DNA of 54,014 nucleotides, taken from Microbispora rosea subsp. aerata (lineage in GTDB: Bacteria; Actinomycetota; Actinomycetes; Streptosporangiales; Streptosporangiaceae). Positions within the stretch are counted from its first letter, which is position 1; each line of letters begins with the position of its first letter. Shown one piece after another: positions 15,891-25,783 of this stretch. Below the pieces are notes generated by a model, which ran no database searches, was not told the origin of the DNA, and worked only from the letters and a program-made list of their open reading frames with translations. Made by a program: the position numbers and the translations under genes. The stretch lies in NCBI RefSeq assembly GCF_014647835.1, contig NZ_BMPY01000014.1:115160-169173 (forward strand), given 5' to 3'.

Positions 15891-17482
15891 TGAAAACGAC
15901 CGACTTCTCCAGTGGCGACGCGCTCGCCGACGACCGTCTCGCCCAGACCTCGGGCTCCTTCGAGCCGTACGACCCCCGGGGCGGGGCGGACACCCTCGGC
16001 CCGCCGGGCGGCACCGGGGACACCACTGTCCAAATAGCTCCGGACACGCACACCCACGCCACCACCCCTACTCCCACCGACACCACAATCAGCCGCGCGG
16101 ACTGCGCCGGGGACCGGGCTGCGGACGCCTGCGGCCTGGCAGAAGATCGCGGTGGGGCAGCGGAAAGCGTCAACCCTCAGGCGGCTCCGGACATGCACTC
16201 CAGCGCGATTACCTCGAGCTCCGCTGACACCACAATCAGCCGCGCGGACTGCGCCGGGGACCGGGCTGCGGACGCCTGCGGCCCGCACCTGGCGAAAGGC
16301 CACGGAGGCGTGATCCGCCCCGATGAAGCCGAACGGCTGGCCCGCGTGGCGATCATGAGGATGGCCGAGGCAGGTGACGGGGTGATGGGCAGACTGATCG
16401 CTCGCTACGGTCCGGTGGACGCGATGAAGCAGGCCAGGCGCGGCGTGCTGGACCTCTGCTTCATACGTGACGAGAGGGAACGTGCCGAGGCTTCCGGGCG
16501 TCACCTGGATCTCGACCGGCACGCTGCCGCCTGGGCGGCCCGCTACACGGACCCGGCGAGCGACCTGGCGCAAGGCAGGAGACGAGGAGCACGTCTTGTC
16601 CTCCCGGGCGACGCCGAATGGCCGACCCAGCTCGACGACCTCGAAGACACACGTCCGTTCGGACTGTGGGTGGACGGACGGGCGAACCTGCGATTCTCCT
16701 GCCTGCGCTCGGTCTCCGTCGTCGGGGCCAGGGCCGCGACCGCCTACGGCACGACCGTGGCGGCCGAGCTCGCCGTAAGCCTCGGCGGACGAGGGTGGAC
16801 GGTGATCAGCGGTGGCGCCTATGGGATCGACGGCGCCGCCCACCGGGGCGCGCTGGCTTCCGGAACGCCGACGGTCGTCGTGCTCGCCTGTGGAACGGAT
16901 GTGTGTTATCCCAGCGCGCACGAGGACCTGTTCCGCGCCGTGCGCGAGAAGGGGGTGGTGATCAGCGAGTGGCCGCCCGGCGCTCATCCCACGCGGCCGC
17001 GGTTCCTCATCCGCAACCGGGTGATCGCCGCCCTGTCTCGGGGGACGGTTGTCGTCCAGGCAGCCGCGCGCAGCGGTGCGCTCAACACGGCCACGCACGC
17101 TTTGGGCCTGAATCGGCACCTGATGGCCGTCCCCGGCCCTATCACCACGGAGGTTTCCACGGGCTGCCATGTCCTGATCCGTCAGGGCAAGGCCGTATGT
17201 GTCACCTCAGCCGAAGAGATCATCGAGTTGGTCGGCGCCATCGGTGACGACCTCGCACCGGAGCGGCGCGGGCCCGTGCGGCCTCGGGACGGGCTGAACG
17301 ACGAGACCAGGCGCGTGCTCGAAGCGATTCCCGCACGGGGCGCCACGGGTCCCGCCGCGATCGCCGTCGCCGCCGGTGTCGACATCGGGACGGCGCTCGC
17401 CTGCCTCGGCTCTCTGGCCGCAGCGGGGTTCGTCGAGAACGTCGACCGAGGGTGGCGGCTGCGACCCTCGGCTCGCCAGTGA
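15890..17482 (+). CDS. dprA: DNA-processing protein DprA (Smf)
   Basis: A 530-residue single-strand-DNA-binding protein that loads RecA during transformation. The ATG at 15890 overlaps the comM stop (TGATG). The Rossmann-like core has VSVVGARAATAYG, VISGGAYGIDGAAHRGAL, LACGTDVCYPSAHEDL and the LIRNRVIAALSRGTVVVQAAARSGALNTA segment. A C-terminal winged helix (RRVLEAIPARGATGPAAIAVAAG) follows. The N-terminal 145 residues are low complexity and include a tandem duplication of 49 residues, making the protein 130 or more residues longer than usual. Confidence 0.93.
   Translation: MKTTDFSSGDALADDRLAQTSGSFEPYDPRGGADTLGPPGGTGDTTVQIAPDTHTHATTPTPTDTTISRADCAGDRAADACGLAEDRGGAAESVNPQAAPDMHSSAITSSSADTTISRADCAGDRAADACGPHLAKGHGGVIRPDEAERLARVAIMRMAEAGDGVMGRLIARYGPVDAMKQARRGVLDLCFIRDERERAEASGRHLDLDRHAAAWAARYTDPASDLAQGRRRGARLVLPGDAEWPTQLDDLEDTRPFGLWVDGRANLRFSCLRSVSVVGARAATAYGTTVAAELAVSLGGRGWTVISGGAYGIDGAAHRGALASGTPTVVVLACGTDVCYPSAHEDLFRAVREKGVVISEWPPGAHPTRPRFLIRNRVIAALSRGTVVVQAAARSGALNTATHALGLNRHLMAVPGPITTEVSTGCHVLIRQGKAVCVTSAEEIIELVGAIGDDLAPERRGPVRPRDGLNDETRRVLEAIPARGATGPAAIAVAAGVDIGTALACLGSLAAAGFVENVDRGWRLRPSARQ
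16037..16330 (+). repeat. 147-bp tandem duplication inside the dprA N-terminal region
   Basis: GCTCCGGACA at 16037 recurs at 16184. The block 16079-16136 is repeated without a mismatch at 16226-16283 (58 bp). The offset is exactly 147 bp (49 codons), so the frame is kept. The first part of each unit has diverged while the DTTISRADCAGDRAADACG-coding block is identical. Confidence 0.95.
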
Positions 17483-18097
17483 CGCGCGCCTGCATCGCTG
17501 CCGCACGGCAGTGCCATTCCACGGGCACCCTTGCCAACCTGGCCCGAATGCGGCGGCTGCGATCCGCAGCACGCCGGCAACGCAAGTCCGCATCTTGACG
17601 CACAGCACACCGCGATGACACAACCGCGCCGTTGACGCGCGATGACGCCATCACAAAGGCGCTCTACGGACGGGATCGCCGTCGAACGCCCGGCGGGCGG
17701 ATGGGGGCTTCGCACAACTACCGGCCTGGTCGATGAGGCGTGCCGCCGTTCGGCTCGGGGGGTTGCGGGTCCTGAACGAGGATCGCCGGAGGCGACGATC
17801 TGCGCCACTACTCTGCGCGGACGGATGAAGGTTGATGTGAGCATCGCCGGGATCGGCGGCGTGGGTGGCGCCTGTGCTGGCGTGGTGAGCTGGCACGGGT
17901 CAACTGATGGGACGGATCCGGGTAGACTGTTCGACGGCCTGCTAGGCGGGCCGAATTCGCACGCCCACTCACGAGCCGCCTTCTCGGTCCGGACCGCGTC
18001 CGGCGAAAGCGGCCCGGGGCGTCAGGGCGCGGGCAAGAGGCCCGCGTGACCAACCGAGACCGTGCCCGAGGGCACACGACCATGGAGGACCAGCACC
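17483..18097. other. 615-bp spacer between dprA and rpsB
   Basis: No gene is supported. The 3' part carries the rpsB promoter candidate and a leader of about 160 nt. In Streptomyces this interval holds whiG and an M23 peptidase gene; neither is here, and the M23 gene is instead at 8.8 kb. Confidence 0.55.
17899..17928 (+). promoter_or_regulatory. Putative rpsB promoter
   Basis: GTCAAC (17899-17904), an 18-bp spacer and TAGACT (17923-17928). The -10 resembles the rplS and rpsP elements. The -35 is a poor match, so the call rests on the -10 and its position 170 bp before rpsB. Confidence 0.45.
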
Positions 18098-18943
18098 ATG
18101 GCCCCTGTCGTCACCATGCGGCAGCTGCTGGAGAGCGGCGTCCACTTCGGCCACCAGACCCGCCGGTGGAACCCGAAGATGAAGCGCTTCATCTTCACCG
18201 AGCGCAACGGCATCTACATCATCGACCTGCAGAAGTCGCTGTCGTTCATCGACCGTGCCTACGACTTCGTGAAGGAGACCGTCGCGCACGGCGGCACCAT
18301 CATGTTCATCGGCACGAAGAAGCAGGCGCAGGAGTCGATCGTCGAGCAGGCGTCGCGCGTCGGCATGCCGTACGTGAACCAGCGCTGGCTGGGCGGCATG
18401 CTCACCAACTTCTCCACCGTGCACAAGCGGCTCCAGCGGCTGAAGGAGCTTGAGGAGCTGGACTTCGACAACGTGGCCGGCTCTGGGCTCACCAAGAAGG
18501 AGCTCCTGATGCGCCGCCGCGAGAAGGAGAAGCTGGAGCGCACCCTCGGCGGCATCCGCGACATGTCCCGCGTCCCGAGCGCGGTCTGGGTCGTGGACAC
18601 CAAGAAGGAGCACATCGCGATCAACGAGGCCAAGAAGCTTGGCATCCCGGTGGTCGCGATCCTGGACACCAACTGCGACCCGGACGAGGTCGACTACCCG
18701 ATCCCGGGCAACGACGACGCGATCCGCGCCGTCAGCCTCCTCACCCGCGTGATCGCCGACGCCGTCGCCGACGGCCTCATGACCCGCGCGGGCGCCGCCG
18801 GGCGCGGTGACGAGAAGCCCGCGGGCGTCGCCGCCGCCGAGCCGCTGGCCGAGTGGGAGCGCGAGCTGCTCGAGGGCGGCGAGTCCGCTCCGGCCGCCGA
18901 GGCTCCGGCCGCCGAGCAGCCGGCGCAGAACGAGCAGGCCTGA
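18098..18943 (+). CDS. rpsB: 30S ribosomal protein uS2
   Basis: A 281-residue protein at the 30S back, between head and body. [39 protein letters not shown]-type opening, [20 protein letters not shown] and the nucleotide-like [22 protein letters not shown] stretch are invariant features of uS2. The C-terminal 55 residues are an Ala/Glu-rich tail common in actinobacteria. ATG 18098 has GGAGGACC eight bases upstream; an earlier in-frame ATG (18062) lacks a site. Forms the conserved rpsB-tsf pair. Confidence 0.96.
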   Translation: MAPVVTMRQLLESGVHFGHQTRRWNPKMKRFIFTERNGIYIIDLQKSLSFIDRAYDFVKETVAHGGTIMFIGTKKQAQESIVEQASRVGMPYVNQRWLGGMLTNFSTVHKRLQRLKELEELDFDNVAGSGLTKKELLMRRREKEKLERTLGGIRDMSRVPSAVWVVDTKKEHIAINEAKKLGIPVVAILDTNCDPDEVDYPIPGNDDAIRAVSLLTRVIADAVADGLMTRAGAAGRGDEKPAGVAAAEPLAEWERELLEGGESAPAAEAPAAEQPAQNEQA

Positions 18944-19135
18944 GGAACGACCATCGGTCCCCGCGGGCGCGGCGCCTCCGGCCGGCCGCGACGGGCGGGG
19001 ATCTCCCAGGCAGCGACCTGGTTCCGGTGCGGAGGGCCACGCCCGCCGCGCTGAGGGCTTCACCGGGTGGGCGCCGGACACCGGCGCTCACCCCCCAGAC
19101 GATTCGCATCCGGGTCCCGAAGAGGAAATTGGACA

Positions 19136-19969
19136 ATGGCTTCCGTAAACATGGCCGACGTCAAGCGCCTTCGTGAGCTGACCGCCGCCGGCATGATGGA
19201 CTGCAAGAAGGCGCTCGAGGAGGCCGAGGGCGACTTCGACAAGGCCATCGACATCCTGCGCCTGAAGGGCGCCAAGGACGTCGGCAAGCGCGAGGCCCGC
19301 ACCGCGTCGAACGGCCTGGTCGCCGTCAAGCACGAGGGCGACTCCCTCGCGGCGCTGCTGGAGCTCAACTGCGAGACCGACTTCGTCGCCAAGAACGAGC
19401 GCTTCCAGGAGCTCGCCGCCGACGTCGTCGCGCACATCGTCGCGACCAAGCCCGCCGACGTGCCGACCCTGCTCGAGTCCCAGCTGAACGGCAAGACCGT
19501 CAAGGAGCACCTCGACGAGGCCAACGCGGCGCTCGGCGAGAAGATCGAGATCCGCCGGTTCGCGCTGCTCGAGGGTGGTTTCATCACCTCCTACATGCAC
19601 AAGACCGACCCGCAGCTCCCGCCGGCCGTGGGCGTGCTCGTGCAGCTCGACAAGCCGAACGCCGAGGTCGCCAAGGACATCGCCCAGCACACCGCCGCGA
19701 TGGCGCCGAAGTACCTCAGCCCCGCCGAGGTGCCGGCCGAGGTCATCGAGAAGGAGCGGGCGCTGTTCGAGCAGATGACCCGCGAGGAGGGCAAGCCCGA
19801 GGCCGCCATCCCGAAGATCGTCGAGGGCCGGGTCAACGGCTGGTACAAGGACTTCACCCTGCTGGAGCAGGCGTTCGTGAAGGACAACAAGAAGACGATC
19901 GCGAAGGTCGCGGACGAGGCCGGCGTCAAGGTCCTGGCCTTCACCCGCTACAAGGTCGGCCAGGCTTAG
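19136..19969 (+). CDS. tsf: Elongation factor Ts
   Basis: A 277-residue guanine-nucleotide exchange factor for EF-Tu. The N-terminal UBA-like domain VKRLRELTAAGMMDCKKALEEAEGDFDKAIDILR, the EF-Tu-contacting TDFVAKN and the dimerisation segments KTDPQLPPAVGVLVQLD are diagnostic. ATG 19136 (MASVN) has GAGGAAA 8 bases upstream; a start at 19151 (MADVK) is also possible. About 190 bp separates it from rpsB, where translation-level control is often found. Confidence 0.96.
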   Translation: MASVNMADVKRLRELTAAGMMDCKKALEEAEGDFDKAIDILRLKGAKDVGKREARTASNGLVAVKHEGDSLAALLELNCETDFVAKNERFQELAADVVAHIVATKPADVPTLLESQLNGKTVKEHLDEANAALGEKIEIRRFALLEGGFITSYMHKTDPQLPPAVGVLVQLDKPNAEVAKDIAQHTAAMAPKYLSPAEVPAEVIEKERALFEQMTREEGKPEAAIPKIVEGRVNGWYKDFTLLEQAFVKDNKKTIAKVADEAGVKVLAFTRYKVGQA

Positions 19970-20797
<828 letters not shown>

Positions 20798-20806
20798 GGA
20801 GCCGCA

Positions 20807-21364
20807 GTGATCGACGAAACCCTCCTCGAGGCTGAGGAGAAGATGGACAAGGCGGTGACGGTCGCCAAGGAGGACTTCGCGAGCATCCGCACCGGCCGTG
20901 TGACGCCCTCGATGTTCAACAAGATCAACGTTGACTACTACGGGTCGCCGACGCCGATTCAGCAGCTCGCGTCGTTCCACGTCCCCGAGGCGCGCATGGT
21001 GCTCGTGCAGCCGTACGACAAGGGCTCGCTGTCCGCGGTCGAGAAGGCCATCCGCGACAGCGACCTCGGTGTCAACCCGAGCAACGACGGCACCGTCATC
21101 CGCGTGGTGTTCCCCGAGCTGTCGGAGGAGCGCCGCAAGGAGTACATCAAGGTCGCCCGCAACAAGGCGGAGCACGGCCGCGTGTCCGTACGGAACATCC
21201 GCCGGCACGCCAAGGAGATCCTCGACAAGCTCGTCAAGGACGGCGAGGCCGGTGAGGACGAGGTCCACCGCGCCGTCAAGGAGCTCGACGACCTCACCCA
21301 GAAGCACGTCGCGAAGATCGACGAGCTGCTGAAGCACAAGGAAGCCGAGCTGCTCGAGGTCTGA
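20807..21364 (+). CDS. frr: Ribosome recycling factor
   Basis: A 185-residue tRNA-mimic protein that, with EF-G, splits the post-termination ribosome. The three-helix-bundle signature [34 protein letters not shown], the [12 protein letters not shown] strand and [25 protein letters not shown] are characteristic. GTG start 9 bp after pyrH, the universal pyrH-frr coupling. Confidence 0.97.
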   Translation: MIDETLLEAEEKMDKAVTVAKEDFASIRTGRVTPSMFNKINVDYYGSPTPIQQLASFHVPEARMVLVQPYDKGSLSAVEKAIRDSDLGVNPSNDGTVIRVVFPELSEERRKEYIKVARNKAEHGRVSVRNIRRHAKEILDKLVKDGEAGEDEVHRAVKELDDLTQKHVAKIDELLKHKEAELLEV

Positions 21365-21401
21365 CGCCGCGGTCCACGGCACGTGGGCCGCGTGGCACGA
21401 C

Positions 21402-21447
21402 CGTGATCCTTGTGCCGCACCGCGTGGCGGGCGGCACAGGGATCACG
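21402..21447 (+). terminator. 17-bp-stem hairpin between frr and cdsA
   Basis: Arms 21402-21418 (starting CGTGATCC) and 21431-21447 (ending GGATCACG) pair with a single T-G wobble around a 12-nt loop. It is 38 nt after the frr stop and 24 nt before cdsA. Without a U tract it may attenuate rather than end transcription. Confidence 0.55.
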
Positions 21448-21470
21448 CGTATCTAGAGAATTGGAACGCT

Positions 21471-22550
21471 GTGGACGGAACTGCTGCCGCCGGCGACCGA
21501 AACCCGGCTGGGAGCCCGGCGGGCCCCTCCGGAGCCGGACACGGCCCCGCGTCGGGTGATCGCACCGGTGCCGGTCCCGGCGCCGGGCGGGATTCCGCGT
21601 CGAAGGGCCGCGCCGAAGCGGGCGCGGGCCGTGGTGCCGCGCGGGGCGGCGTCGCCGGCCCGGCTTCCACATCAGGTGGCCCGGCGGATGCCGTGGCCGT
21701 CGGCGGCACGTCCGGCGATCCCGCCCGCAAGCCCCCGGGCCGTACGGGCCGCAACCTCCCCGCCGCGGTTGGGGTCGGCGTCGCGCTGGGCGCGGTGGTC
21801 ATCGGCTCACTCTACATTGTCAAGGCGGCCTTTCTCGTCGTCGTCCTCGTGGCCATCGGCGTCGGGATCCACGAGCTGGTCAAGGCGTTCGCCGGGTTCG
21901 GCATCCGGGTGCCGCTGCCGCCCCTGATGGCCGGCATGACGGCCATGGCGGTCGGGGCCTACTGGGGCGGCCCGACGTTCCTGGTCGGCGCGTTCGCCGT
22001 GACCGTGATGGTGCTGCTGGCCTGGCGCATGTTCCAGGGAGGAGCCGAAGGCTTCGTCAGGGACGCGACCGCCGCGGTGTTCGTCGCGGTCTACCCGGCG
22101 CTGCTCGGCGGGTTCGTGCCGCTGCTGCTGGCGCCCGAGGACGGGCCTGATCGCGTGGTCGTCTTCATCGCGGTCACCATCTGCAGCGACATCGGGGGAT
22201 ACTTCGCCGGGATCTTCTTCGGCAAGCACAAGATGTCGCCGGTGATCAGCCCGAAGAAGACCTGGGAGGGCTTCGCCGGGTCCACCCTCGCCTGCGTCGT
22301 GGGCGGCGCGTTACTGGTGCGCTTCCTGCTGGAGGGTGAGTATTGGGCAGGCGCCGTCATCGGCCTGGCGGGGGTCGTCTGCGCGACGCTCGGCGACCTG
22401 GTCGAGTCGGTGATCAAGCGGGACATCGGCATCAAGGACATGGGCACGCTGCTGCCGGGGCACGGCGGAGCCATGGACCGCCTCGACTCGCTGCTGTTCA
22501 CGCTCGTGCCCGTGTGGCTGCTGCTCACGCTCCTGGTTCCGGTCGCCTGA
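21471..22550 (+). CDS. cdsA: Phosphatidate cytidylyltransferase
   Basis: A 359-residue integral membrane enzyme making CDP-diacylglycerol from phosphatidate and CTP, the branch point of phospholipid synthesis. About 95 N-terminal residues are Gly/Ala/Pro-rich and disordered, then about eight membrane helices. The signature DLVESVIKRDIGIKDMGTLLPGHGGAMDRLDSLL is complete, with the metal-binding KD and DR/D residues. GTG start at 21471 is the only one before the disordered region. It follows frr as in most bacteria. Confidence 0.94.
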   Translation: MDGTAAAGDRNPAGSPAGPSGAGHGPASGDRTGAGPGAGRDSASKGRAEAGAGRGAARGGVAGPASTSGGPADAVAVGGTSGDPARKPPGRTGRNLPAAVGVGVALGAVVIGSLYIVKAAFLVVVLVAIGVGIHELVKAFAGFGIRVPLPPLMAGMTAMAVGAYWGGPTFLVGAFAVTVMVLLAWRMFQGGAEGFVRDATAAVFVAVYPALLGGFVPLLLAPEDGPDRVVVFIAVTICSDIGGYFAGIFFGKHKMSPVISPKKTWEGFAGSTLACVVGGALLVRFLLEGEYWAGAVIGLAGVVCATLGDLVESVIKRDIGIKDMGTLLPGHGGAMDRLDSLLFTLVPVWLLLTLLVPVA

Positions 22551-22649
22551 CGCGGCAGAGGATGACGCGGCATAGGGCGTCGTCGCGCTGCCGGTGGACG
22601 ACACAAGCCCGGCCCGCCCATGCGCCCCGGGCCGCGCGTGAGACCGGCT

Positions 22650-22749
22650 CACCTATCAAACCCGCTCGCGGATGAAGCCCGCTCGCCTATCAAGCCTGCG
22701 CGTATGAAGCGCGCTCGCCCATGAAGCCGGGGGCGTATGAAGCCGGCCC
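22650..22749. repeat. Six 17-bp tandem repeats in a convergent spacer
   Basis: Units begin at 22650, 22667, 22684 (15 bp), 22699, 22716 and 22733. The consensus is CGC[GC][GTC]ATGAAGCC[CG]GCT, with CTATCAA replacing GTATGAA in two units. It lies between the converging cdsA and SUFU-domain genes. Confidence 0.88.
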
Positions 22750-22783
22750 GGTCCGGAGAACACCCGGCTGCCGCCCGGACGCG

Positions 22784-23818
22784 TCAGATCCGGCTGGTCA
22801 CCGCGAGCCGCTCGCTGATCACCCGATGGCCGTACCGAGCCACGAGGTGCAGTTCCGACTCGGAGAGCGGGAGCAGCCACAGCCACCGTACGGCGTCGCC
22901 GCCAAACACAAATCCCGACATATCTGGAAGTCCGGGTGGATCGAGCAGCATGAGCACCCCCTGGTGCCCGCCGTCCAACGGGAACGTGGCCGGGTCCTGG
23001 AACCAGCGGGCCGTGTGCCCGTGCCCCAGCCACGTCACCGACCGCCACGGATACTGCCCGAGCCACGCGAACAGCCGGGCGGCCACCATCGGATCCTGCC
23101 TGGTCGCGAGCGCGAGTTCCACCCGGCACGCCGTGTCGTACATCTCCGCGGCGGGCATCCGCTGGCAGCTCATGCCGACCGAGGACAAGACCGTGTAGTC
23201 CCGGGTGCTCGTGGGCGGGCGCTCGCTCACGCCGACCAGGGGAAACCGGCCGCCGGCGACGTCCCAGTAGCGGCCCGGCGGCCCGAGCCTGCTGTCGAGG
23301 TGACTCATCACGAACTGCTGGTAGGTGGCCCAGCTTCCCTCCGCCTGCCGCCACTGCCAGTACGCGCGGGCCTTGGCCACCCGGGGAGACAGCCCTTCCA
23401 GCGCCGCGTCGAGCGGCCAGGCGAACGGCGACTCCCCGACGGCGTCCCGCGCGTAACCGGGCAGGCCGCGTTCCAGGTCGGCCCACGCCGGAATGACCGC
23501 CAGCAGCGTGTCGTTCTCGTACAGGGCGACGCCGTCGCCCTCCTCGAACCACAGCACCGACAGCGAGTCGGGGTCGAGGGGCGGCCGGCCTGCGGGATGC
23601 GCGGTGTGCGCCTCGGGCATCACCGGCGGCAGCCCGGCGGTGGCCCGGCCGAAATCGGCCTCGGCGGGGGCGGGGACGTGGTTGGCCAGCCAGACCGCTC
23701 CGTGGACGATCCCCTGCGCGTCGCGAAGGTAAGCTACGGAGCAGGTCCGGTCGGCTTCGATCGTCAGTGTGCGGCTCCCGTAAGGGTTGGTGCTGGTGAG
23801 CACGATGGTGATGTCCAC
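22784..23818 (-). CDS. Suppressor-of-fused (SUFU) domain protein
   Basis: A 344-residue cytoplasmic protein without signal peptide. The C-terminal half has the bacterial SUFU-like pattern: TACRVELALATRQ, WLGQYPWRSVTWLGHGHTARW, LLDPPGLPDMSGFVFGGDAVRWLWLLPLSESELHLVARYG. The N-terminal half (about 1-140) is a separate domain with WFEEGDGVALYENDTLLAVIPAW. Bacterial SUFU proteins are often toxin-immunity or regulatory partners, but no toxin gene is adjacent, so the role is open. GTG start at 23818 with GGTGAGGT upstream. Divergent from rlmN. Confidence 0.65.
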   Translation of the reverse strand: MDITIVLTSTNPYGSRTLTIEADRTCSVAYLRDAQGIVHGAVWLANHVPAPAEADFGRATAGLPPVMPEAHTAHPAGRPPLDPDSLSVLWFEEGDGVALYENDTLLAVIPAWADLERGLPGYARDAVGESPFAWPLDAALEGLSPRVAKARAYWQWRQAEGSWATYQQFVMSHLDSRLGPPGRYWDVAGGRFPLVGVSERPPTSTRDYTVLSSVGMSCQRMPAAEMYDTACRVELALATRQDPMVAARLFAWLGQYPWRSVTWLGHGHTARWFQDPATFPLDGGHQGVLMLLDPPGLPDMSGFVFGGDAVRWLWLLPLSESELHLVARYGHRVISERLAVTSRI

Positions 23819-23922
23819 ACCTCACCTCTCGTACGCCTCCGGGTAACGGCCGCCAGACAGAATGTAAAACCGCGTGCGCCGGTCGTTAAGACCACGGCGG
23901 CGGGACATGGAAAGGGTTTTGC

Positions 23923-25038
23923 GTGAGCGAGCAGCCGAAGACCGGGCAGCTGACCTTCGTGGCGCCCCGACGGGCCAAGCCGCAGCGCCACCTGGCCGAC
24001 CTGACCATGGCCGAACGCAGGGCGGCGGTGGCGGAGCTGGGGGAGAAGCCGTTCCGCGCCGACCAGCTCTCCCGTCACTACTTCACCCGGCTGACCGGCT
24101 CTCCCGAGCAGATGACCGACCTGCCGGGCGCGTTGCGCGAACGGCTGGTCGAGCAGCTCATGCCCCCGCTGCTGACGCCCGTACGCGAGATCACCTGCGA
24201 CGGCGGCATGACCCGCAAGACGCTGTGGAAGCTGTTCGACGGCTCGCTGGTCGAGTCGGTGCTCATGCGCTACCCCGACCGCGTCACGATGTGCGTCTCC
24301 TCGCAGGCCGGGTGCGGCATGAACTGCCCGTTCTGCGCGACCGGCCAGGCGGGGCTCACCCGCAACATGTCCACCGCCGAGATCGTCGAGCAGGTGGTCG
24401 CGGGGGCGCGGGCGCTGGCGCGCGGCGAGGTCCCGGGCGGGCCCGGCCGGGTCACCAATGTGGTGTTCATGGGCATGGGCGAGCCGATGGCCAACTACAA
24501 GGCCGTCATCGGCGCCGTACGCCGCCTGGTCGACCCCGCGCCCGAGGGCCTCGGCATCTCGGCGCGCGGCATCACGGTCTCGACGGTCGGCCTGGTTCCG
24601 GCGATCGGCAAGCTCGCGGAGGAGGGCCTGCCGGTGACGCTCGCCGTCTCGCTGCACGCGCCGGACGACGAGCTCAGGGACACGCTCGTGCCGATCAACA
24701 CCCGGTGGAAGGTCGCCGAGGTGCTCGACGCCGCCTGGAACTACGCGGCCAAGACCAAGCGGCGCGTGTCCATCGAGTACGCCCTGATCAGGGACATCAA
24801 CGACCAGGAGTGGCGGGCCGACCTGCTCGGCCGCCTGCTCAAGGGCAAGCTCGTGCACGTCAACCTGATCCCGCTCAACCCCACTCCCGGCTCGAAGTGG
24901 ACCGCCTCCCGTCCCCAGGACGAGCGGGCGTTCGTACGCCGCCTGGAGTCCCACGGTGTCGCGGTCACCGTACGGGACACCCGGGGGCGGGAGATCGACG
25001 GGGCGTGCGGGCAGCTCGCCGCCGCGCCTCAGCCTTGA
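23923..25038 (+). CDS. rlmN: 23S rRNA (adenine2503-C2)/tRNA methyltransferase RlmN
   Basis: A 371-residue radical-SAM enzyme methylating C2 of A2503 in 23S rRNA and A37 in some tRNAs. The [4Fe-4S] cluster motif is in [13 protein letters not shown] (Cys131, Cys135, Cys138). [12 protein letters not shown], the [17 protein letters not shown] strand and the [11 protein letters not shown] loop are typical. The C terminus carries the GAACGQL-like motif as GACGQL with the catalytic methyl-carrying cysteine. GTG start at 23923. Note the long N-terminal [31 protein letters not shown] domain that recognises rRNA. Confidence 0.95.
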   Translation: MSEQPKTGQLTFVAPRRAKPQRHLADLTMAERRAAVAELGEKPFRADQLSRHYFTRLTGSPEQMTDLPGALRERLVEQLMPPLLTPVREITCDGGMTRKTLWKLFDGSLVESVLMRYPDRVTMCVSSQAGCGMNCPFCATGQAGLTRNMSTAEIVEQVVAGARALARGEVPGGPGRVTNVVFMGMGEPMANYKAVIGAVRRLVDPAPEGLGISARGITVSTVGLVPAIGKLAEEGLPVTLAVSLHAPDDELRDTLVPINTRWKVAEVLDAAWNYAAKTKRRVSIEYALIRDINDQEWRADLLGRLLKGKLVHVNLIPLNPTPGSKWTASRPQDERAFVRRLESHGVAVTVRDTRGREIDGACGQLAAAPQP

Positions 25039-25111
25039 CCAGCCGCACCCCAGCCCTGGTCAGCCGCGCATCAGCCTTGAGACCACCACCGGTCACGGCC
25101 CTGCTCACCGG

Positions 25112-25783
25112 TCACGGCCGCGTGCGGCGCAGCCACGTGTAGGCCGCCAGGCCGATCGCGGGCCACAGCAGCGACTGCACCGTGAGCAGGGGCAGCCCGC
25201 TCAGCAGCACGCCGTGATGGGCGTCGTGCATCCAGGCCATGACCGGCACGGTGAGCCACCGGGCCCCGGCCATGCTGAGCACCAGCATGGACAGGTAGCC
25301 GAGGATCAACGTGATCGTGGACACCGCCGGGGAGGGCAGGATCGGGCGGCTCGTCAGCGCACCGAGCGCGAGCCCCGCCACCGCGGACAGCAGGTGGAGC
25401 CACACCCCGGCCAGGACCACGGTGAGGGTGGGGGAGCCGGCCAGGCGCACGAGCAGCACGGCCTCGGCGATCGCGGCCGGCACGAGCAGCGACGCGAACG
25501 CCGCCAGCAGGCCGCTCACCAGCTCCCTCGGCCCCAGCGCCGACAGGGCGACGGCGCGCTGCTCGTCGGGCTCGGTGTCCAGCAGGCCCCGCGCGGTCCA
25601 GGCGAGCACCGGCACGAGCATCGCCGCCGAGTCGGCGGTGGCCGCGATCTCCTGACCGGCGGGTACGGCGGTGGCGTAGAGAACCGCCAGCAGCGCCAGC
25701 AGCGCGATCAGCGGCTGCAACGCCCGGTGTGAGGCGACATATCCCGCGATGCGGAACCTCGCCAGTGCGATCACGGCCGTCAT
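25112..25783 (-). CDS. ABC exporter membrane subunit (hypothetical)
   Basis: A 223-residue protein with six predicted membrane helices, for example LQPLIALLALLAVLYATAV, LLAAFASLLVPAAIAEAVLL and VSTITLILGYLSMLVLSM. The ATG overlaps the stop of the ATPase gene by 4 bp (ATGA), so the two form an exporter of the ATPase-plus-permease type. No close family name; substrate unknown. An upstream extension of the same frame runs through the ATPase gene and is rejected. Confidence 0.75.
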   Translation of the reverse strand: MTAVIALARFRIAGYVASHRALQPLIALLALLAVLYATAVPAGQEIAATADSAAMLVPVLAWTARGLLDTEPDEQRAVALSALGPRELVSGLLAAFASLLVPAAIAEAVLLVRLAGSPTLTVVLAGVWLHLLSAVAGLALGALTSRPILPSPAVSTITLILGYLSMLVLSMAGARWLTVPVMAWMHDAHHGVLLSGLPLLTVQSLLWPAIGLAAYTWLRRTRP

